DNA from: an uncultured Lachnospiraceae bacterium
GTDB lineage: Bacteria; Bacillota; Clostridia; Lachnospirales; Lachnospiraceae
Length of the DNA stretch: 64,000 nucleotides
Direction of reading: 5' to 3'
NCBI GenBank assembly: GCA_934292725.1
Contig: CAKQXY010000002.1
Coordinates: 62,001 to 126,000 of the forward strand
Under the pieces are notes generated by a model. That model did no database searches and had not been told where the DNA came from. It worked only from the letters and a program-made list of their open reading frames with translations. Position 1 is the stretch's first letter. The number at the start of each line of letters is the position of its first letter. Below, piece after piece: positions 58,739 to 64,000 of the stretch. A program made the translations under genes and the position numbers.

Positions 58739-60145
58739 ATGTTAAAGCATAAGACAAAATTTACCGCTTTACTTCTTGCAGCCGGAACTTGTTTTTCCGG
58801 CACAATTTGTACATTTGCTGAAAGTACAAGTTCTGCTGACGCTGCAAATGCTACAGAAGTTTTTTCCACCCCACTGTATACATCCGGTCTGTATAGTACA
58901 GATGAACAGCCAGAAGGCGTCACTGTGACACACGATATCTATCTGGATTATGACAATAATCTGGTAAAAGACAACTATCTGATTCAAAATGAATCAGATA
59001 CCGATGTTTCGTTTGACATTCTGATTCCGCAGATTGCATCATTAGCATCAGAACCAGAACAGCTGTATAACTTCTATGCACATGCCTATGATTCCACAGA
59101 CAGTGAAACACTTAAATCTCTTGATCTGTTTGCAGATACTGATGCTGCTTCCTTTGAGGAATCATCATACTATTCTCCTTTATTTTCAGCAAATGGGCTT
59201 GGAGAAAGTACTCTGACACTTGACGAACTGTATCAGGGACAGATTTACAATACTGCAATCCCAGAGGATAAGGGTGTTCTCTATCACCTGTCAAGACCTC
59301 TCACTGATTCTGTACTTGATGAACAAGTATGTCTGTCTATCTCAGGGCTTAGTGACAACTGCCATATTTATCCGCTCGGCTGCAGCTATTCCACGACAGA
59401 TGATGGCTATGAGCTTTCCATCAGTGAAAATTTCAGCGATTGCTATGTTTTTTTGACTGGAGCTGAGGATACTGATTTTACAGTTTCTCTGCTTGAGACA
59501 GAAGGTGCCAAGACCGATGCCGAGAAATTCTCAATGGACGATGAATCTTCTGATTTGAAATCCTACCTTGAATTTTGCTGTGACTGGTATCTGGATCAAA
59601 ATAAGGATACCACACAGGCAACACCAGAGCTTCTTCTTTCCAATCTGGCCGACTACTTTGGCCGAAGCTCCGTAACGGTTTCGATTGATCTGCTTCCGAC
59701 AATCGACTGGCTGACCCAGCAAAAACGCTTCCTTGTTCATCAGTATACTGTCACCGTTCCGGCAGGATCTTCTGCATTTGCATGGACCGAGCGTGAAACA
59801 GAGCTTTCCAAAAAAGAAGTCACATTAAGCGCACAGCTTTCAAAAGACACTGCATCATATGCAAAAGTTTTGGATACTGTAACTGTATCTCTTCCAGATG
59901 GCTATTCATCATTGATTGTCAGAAATTCAGAGAACAAAAAACTCTCTGATACTGGATCAAGCAGTGATAACCATTTGATCACTTATTCCATTAAATCATA
60001 TAAGGGTGACACCTACAGCGTTGCCCTGTTTAAGACTCCGATGTGGAATGCCACCCTTAAATATATGCCTATTTTTATTGTTATTATGGCAGTATTTATG
60101 TTACTTTGCCTGATTAGCTACCTCTCCCGCAGAAAGAAGAGCTAA
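58739..60145 (+). CDS. Secreted protein with C-terminal membrane anchor, unknown
   Basis: 468 aa from ATG 58739. Signal peptide KFTALLLAAGTCFSGTICTFA near the N-terminus; extracellular beta-rich domain, highly acidic; C-terminal membrane helix MPIFIVIMAVFMLLCLISYL followed by RRKKS. No sortase motif. Function unknown. Its last 45 bp overlap the convergent SNF2 gene. Confidence 0.75.
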   Translation: MLKHKTKFTALLLAAGTCFSGTICTFAESTSSADAANATEVFSTPLYTSGLYSTDEQPEGVTVTHDIYLDYDNNLVKDNYLIQNESDTDVSFDILIPQIASLASEPEQLYNFYAHAYDSTDSETLKSLDLFADTDAASFEESSYYSPLFSANGLGESTLTLDELYQGQIYNTAIPEDKGVLYHLSRPLTDSVLDEQVCLSISGLSDNCHIYPLGCSYSTTDDGYELSISENFSDCYVFLTGAEDTDFTVSLLETEGAKTDAEKFSMDDESSDLKSYLEFCCDWYLDQNKDTTQATPELLLSNLADYFGRSSVTVSIDLLPTIDWLTQQKRFLVHQYTVTVPAGSSAFAWTERETELSKKEVTLSAQLSKDTASYAKVLDTVTVSLPDGYSSLIVRNSENKKLSDTGSSSDNHLITYSIKSYKGDTYSVALFKTPMWNATLKYMPIFIVIMAVFMLLCLISYLSRRKKS

Positions 60146-63100
60146 CAGCTCATCCTTAGACATCGATGCAATAGCTCCGAAGTCCATGGAAAGAATATCG
60201 TCTGATAATGCTTTCTTGGACTCTTGGAGCTTTATTATTCCCTCCTCAAGAGAGTCCTTTGCGATCAAACGGTACACCGTTACTGTATTTTTCTGTCCAA
60301 TTCTGTGTGCACGGTCAGTTGCCTGATTCTGTGCTGCCACATTCCACCACGGATCGTAGTGAATTACAATATCTGCCGCCGTTAAGTTTAATCCCGTGCC
60401 GCCTGCTTTTAGTGAAATCAAAAATACAGGTGTATCGTCATTCTGGAACTCATCAACAAGGCGCTGACGCTCCTGCTTATCTGTATTTCCTGTCAGACAA
60501 TAATACTTTGTATTCTGCTCAGCTAAGCGCTCGCGAATCAAATCTAACATTGATGTAAACTGAGAGAACAATAATACTTTATGTTTTCCCTTTACAGCAC
60601 GCTGCACAAGCTCCATACAAGCCTCAAGCTTAGCAGAGCTTCCCTGATAATCATCATAGCAAAGTGCTGGATGACAACAAATTTGACGAAGCTTTGTCAG
60701 CTGACTCAAGATGAATATCTTGTTCTTCTCATAATATGCACTGTCAATACCCTGCAGCTGATCAACAAGCTGCTTATGAGCAGCAAGATACAGCTTTCTT
60801 TGCTCTTCTTCCATTCCAGAATAAATTGTCTTTTCATCCTTTTCAGGAAGATCTGAAAGCACCTGAGACTTTGATCTTCGAAGCAAAAATGGTGCTGTCA
60901 TTTTGCGCAGACGATTTCTCGCCGCTGCATCCTCATTTTTCATGATCGGCATCTCAAATTGTTTTCTAAAACGTGTATAGCTGTACAGATAACCCGGCAT
61001 CAGGTAGTCAAAAATACTCCACAGCTCACTTAAGCTATTTTCAATCGGAGTTCCAGTAAGAGCAAGACGATATGCTGCATTTAGCTGCTTAACAGCCTTA
61101 GCATTCATTGTCATATGGTTTTTGATATACTGTGCCTCATCAAGAATCTGATAGAAAAATTTACAGCCTTCATAGATCTCAAGATCTCTGCGAAGAAGAT
61201 CATATGACGTAATCAACACATCATACGATGTATATTGCTCAATCAGTTCTTTTCTCTCCTTTGCATTTCCAGCTACAACCTGAATGCGCAAGCTTGGTGC
61301 AAATAGTTCCAGCTCATGCTGCCAGTTGTAAATAAGTGATGCCGGACAGACAATAATTGAGCTTCCCTTTCCCTGATCAGATACTAGCAGTGTAATTGTC
61401 TGCAAAGTTTTTCCAAGACCCATATCATCTGCCAATATTCCATTAAAATGATAATCCTGCAGCATTTTTAGCCAACGATATCCATAGACCTGATACTCGC
61501 GAAGCGTTGCTCCAATAGCTTCTGGAACTGGATACATTTCCAGCTCAGTGCGTTTCATGCGCTCAGCCATGTCGCGAATCTCCTTGCCTGGCTGATAATC
61601 AATGCCCTGCATAGATGCAAGCATCTCATCTGCAAATAGGAAGCGATATCCCGGAAGACTTACAGGCCTGTCAACTGCTTCACGGGCATCAATATCCATC
61701 ACATCCTCAAATTCTGCCAGTTTATCTGCAAACTCATCACTTAGCTTTAAGATTCTGCCATCCTCAAGGCGATGATAATGCTGTTTTTCATGGTAAGCCC
61801 TAAGCACATCCTTTAACTGCTTTTCACTTAATCCATCACTCTCAAAGCCAAGCTCCAAGAAATGATCCATAAAGCGCATGCCAGCCTTGATCTGAGGTGC
61901 CTCATCAAAATGAAGATCTGCCAGACCATCCTCTAGCACAACACTTCCAAATGAATATAGCTGTGGCAGGCAAAACTCCAAAAAACGTCCAATATCATCT
62001 CCATTTTCGATAATATAACGCTCACAATCTTCCTGACCATTTTCTTCATCTTTTTCCATACTTGGAAGATAACTTTCAAGAAGGTCTTTTAATGCCTGCT
62101 CCTTTTCCACATCACGCACAAGATTCGTATCTGACTTTTCACCAATATGAACGATTCTTTTGCCATAGCGCGCCTCCATCTTCAGCTCAAGAATATCCCA
62201 CAAGTTGATGGTAAATTTCACCTGAAGCATTGGCGGAACAAATTCTTCCAGCGACAAATCTCGGCATTCCAAATTAATATTTTCCTGAATCTCTGGAAGC
62301 ACATAATGAATAAATGACGGAAAATCACCATTGTTAATATCCATATATCCGCTTCCCGGATAAGCAACCTGCAGCAGATTTTTGTAGAAAATCCTAAGAG
62401 CGCGACTGTAATATTCATCACAAATATAAACTGTATCTTCTCCAAAAAGATAAATATGGCGATTTCCCTCTGCTAACTTCCACTTATCCGGAAGCCACAG
62501 TCTTGCGCCATCCTTTCCCTTTTTCTCTAATATCAGCTTTACCTGCGGATTTTCCTTTACAACATGAACCATACGGCTCTTGCCATCCTCGATTAGTTCA
62601 AGCTCTCTGCCGCAAAATGCTTTCATATACAAATCGGCAAAGCCTTCCTCAAGCTCAACATTTGAAATTTTCCTATCAAATGTATATTTTTCCTGCTGAG
62701 ACCAATGATTCAAATAGGAATCAATCTGCAGACAAATGACCTGAATCAATGCTGCCGAATCAGAATCATATGAATATTCACAGTTTGGATACGAAAGCTG
62801 CTTGCCAAAAGAAATGTCCTCACCTTTTTGATAGCTCTGTTTAAAGGCAGTCAGATCGCGAATAGGATAAAGATGACGTGTTCCGGCAAAAAATTCCAGC
62901 CCGATTTTCTTTCCCTCTGTCACAAACTTTGGTACTACTTTTACATCTGAAATGTTGGATTTTTGATACTGCAGCGTATAACGCTTCTCGTATGCCTGAA
63001 TCATACTTATGCAGGCAGCTGAGGTATGAACACTTGATACAAGCTCTCCCTCACAAAAATATTGCAAAACTGCTGCAATCTCATGACGGCAAAGTTTTCC

Positions 63101-63370
63101 CGGTGTATGATACTCGCCGCAGGAACATGAAGACTCCTCTATATCAAAGTCTCCCCAATTTCCATCAGCTGCAAGACCTGTTGATTGTATTGTCATCTCT
63201 ACATCATAGCGTCTGCTTAAATCTCTAACCGTTGCCTGTATCTGTGTTCTTCCATGTGCCTCCTCAGCGCTTGACAAAGCTGCCTGTCCGCGCTGATGAA
63301 GGGCACGTCCTTTCTGATATTCCAAAGAGTTTACCGCATACTGCTGCAGCATTTCGTAGGTTTTCTCCAT
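60101..63370 (-). CDS. SNF2-family helicase with SWIM zinc finger
   Basis: 1089 aa. SWIM motif CSCGEYHTPGKLCRH (about 80-95), a long middle domain, then SNF2 ATPase: Walker A DDMGLGKTLQT, ILDEAQYIKN, TGTPIENS, helicase C with LFSQFTSMLDL and GGTGLNLTAADIVIHYDPWWN, QATDRAHRIGQ. Acts on DNA-protein complexes or stalled RNA polymerase in Firmicutes. ATG 63370 follows GGGGAGAAGT. Confidence 0.94.
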   Translation of the reverse strand: MEKTYEMLQQYAVNSLEYQKGRALHQRGQAALSSAEEAHGRTQIQATVRDLSRRYDVEMTIQSTGLAADGNWGDFDIEESSCSCGEYHTPGKLCRHEIAAVLQYFCEGELVSSVHTSAACISMIQAYEKRYTLQYQKSNISDVKVVPKFVTEGKKIGLEFFAGTRHLYPIRDLTAFKQSYQKGEDISFGKQLSYPNCEYSYDSDSAALIQVICLQIDSYLNHWSQQEKYTFDRKISNVELEEGFADLYMKAFCGRELELIEDGKSRMVHVVKENPQVKLILEKKGKDGARLWLPDKWKLAEGNRHIYLFGEDTVYICDEYYSRALRIFYKNLLQVAYPGSGYMDINNGDFPSFIHYVLPEIQENINLECRDLSLEEFVPPMLQVKFTINLWDILELKMEARYGKRIVHIGEKSDTNLVRDVEKEQALKDLLESYLPSMEKDEENGQEDCERYIIENGDDIGRFLEFCLPQLYSFGSVVLEDGLADLHFDEAPQIKAGMRFMDHFLELGFESDGLSEKQLKDVLRAYHEKQHYHRLEDGRILKLSDEFADKLAEFEDVMDIDAREAVDRPVSLPGYRFLFADEMLASMQGIDYQPGKEIRDMAERMKRTELEMYPVPEAIGATLREYQVYGYRWLKMLQDYHFNGILADDMGLGKTLQTITLLVSDQGKGSSIIVCPASLIYNWQHELELFAPSLRIQVVAGNAKERKELIEQYTSYDVLITSYDLLRRDLEIYEGCKFFYQILDEAQYIKNHMTMNAKAVKQLNAAYRLALTGTPIENSLSELWSIFDYLMPGYLYSYTRFRKQFEMPIMKNEDAAARNRLRKMTAPFLLRRSKSQVLSDLPEKDEKTIYSGMEEEQRKLYLAAHKQLVDQLQGIDSAYYEKNKIFILSQLTKLRQICCHPALCYDDYQGSSAKLEACMELVQRAVKGKHKVLLFSQFTSMLDLIRERLAEQNTKYYCLTGNTDKQERQRLVDEFQNDDTPVFLISLKAGGTGLNLTAADIVIHYDPWWNVAAQNQATDRAHRIGQKNTVTVYRLIAKDSLEEGIIKLQESKKALSDDILSMDFGAIASMSKDELLALLSAGEVANQAK

Positions 63371-63417
63371 ACTTCTCCCCATATATATATCAAATCAATA
63401 TTAAAATCTTTTTATAA

Positions 63418-63611
63418 AACAGTTCACGCATATGTTACCCGCAAGGTTATCGAACGGCACCTCGACGAAGCTTTGTCGGCGCCCCTTGTTCCCGCGGCGC
63501 CTTCTACGTTATTTCACCGAAAGTTTATTGCGTAAGCCCGCTCCCACACGGGAATCGCCTCGTAAAGCAATTCGTCTCAGCGCCTATTCAAGTACTTACG
63601 CATGAACTGTT
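63418..63611. repeat. 194-bp intergenic hairpin element, related to 8195-8389
   Basis: AACAGTTCA (63418-63426) is mirrored by TGAACTGTT (63603-63611). The outer 12 bp (ACAGTTCACGCA) equal the left end of the 8195 element. It lies between SNF2 and argS, starting 3 bp after the argS stop. High GC in its core compared with the genome. Confidence 0.65.
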
Positions 63612-63614
63612 GCA

Positions 63615-64000
63615 TCACATCTTCTCTGGCGCTGCAAATCCTAACAGATCAATACAGGTCTCCAGAATGTCCTTACAATAAGAAATCAGGGCGATGTATC
63701 CATTTCTCTTCTCCTGATCTTCTTCTGCCAAAATCTTGGTCTCATGATAAAAACGATTAAAATCATTTGCTAAATCATAGATATATGCGCACAGCTTATG
63801 TGGTGCATACTCAGCACTTGCCTGTGCAAATACATCTGAAAATCTTGTCATATCAAGCATAAGTGCCTTCTGTGCGGCACCATCCGGCACAGTGATTGCA
63901 GTTGGAATCTCCTGACCAAACTTCTTTAAGATAGATTTGATTCTTACGATAGTATACAGAATGTACGGACCTGTATTTCCCTCGAAAGAAGTGAAACGAT
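63615..64000 (-). CDS. argS: Arginyl-tRNA synthetase, C-terminal fragment
   Basis: Open to the window edge. FEGNTGPYILYTIVRIKSIL, then MLDMTRFSDVFAQASAEYAPHKLCAYIYDLANDFNRFYHE match the ArgS anticodon-binding DALR domain. It ends ...IDLLGFAAPEKM, typical of full-length ArgS. The rest lies beyond 64000. Confidence 0.92.
   Translation of the reverse strand, partial: RFTSFEGNTGPYILYTIVRIKSILKKFGQEIPTAITVPDGAAQKALMLDMTRFSDVFAQASAEYAPHKLCAYIYDLANDFNRFYHETKILAEEDQEKRNGYIALISYCKDILETCIDLLGFAAPEKM

Overview
The window is a low-GC Firmicutes chromosome, most likely a gut Lachnospiraceae. The evidence is clostridial-type tepA-ftsK-fhs-murE-murF gene order, a GH28 polygalacturonase, strong AGGAGG ribosome sites and genes closely related to Clostridia families. 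Genus cannot be fixed from the sequence. Host DNA lies at 1-8542 and from about 55171 to the end. The left host arm is a leftward run (tepA, ftsK, formate-THF ligase, murE, murF). The right host arm holds a polygalacturonase, a helical protein of unknown role, a PHP phosphoesterase, a secreted membrane-anchored protein, a large SNF2/SWIM helicase and the 3' end of argS.

Between them sits an apparently complete siphovirus-like prophage of about 46.5 kb, integrated into the 3' end of a tRNA-Ser(CGA) gene. A 101-bp perfect direct repeat (8543-8643 and 55070-55170) marks attL and attR, and the tyrosine integrase lies beside attR. Most phage genes run leftward. From right to left these are a small early region (HUH-type Rep, PcfJ-like protein, SSB, RNase H-like and HNH-like proteins, RinA/sigma-like late regulator), terminase, portal, MuF-type minor capsid protein, scaffold, capsid, connectors, tail tube, tape measure, tail tip, receptor-binding fibres, holin and a two-start endolysin.

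The rightward genes near the lysogeny switch and several independently transcribed inserts are accessory cargo. (1) A diversity-generating retroelement (DGR): reverse transcriptase, 92-bp template repeat, structured RNA spacer, and a variable repeat at the 3' end of an 811-aa tail protein. 20 of the 22 template adenines differ in the variable copy and none of the other 70 positions do. (2) A six-TM protein with two FtsK-gamma-like winged helices and an Mrr-type nuclease domain, an architecture I do not recognise as a described system. (3) A one-spacer CRISPR-like element with a type I-E-like repeat and no cas genes. (4) Two separate HicAB toxin-antitoxin loci. (5) A Tad2-like (DUF2829) anti-Thoeris protein. 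(6) A MuF-type capsid protein fused to a zincin metalloprotease-like C-terminus with a small acidic partner. (7) A three-gene cassette of unknown function with its own consensus promoter. (8) A rightward two-gene cassette with a membrane protein.

Host intergenic regions carry about 190-bp hairpin elements with terminal inverted repeats. Functions below rest on motif recognition by eye; no database search was run.
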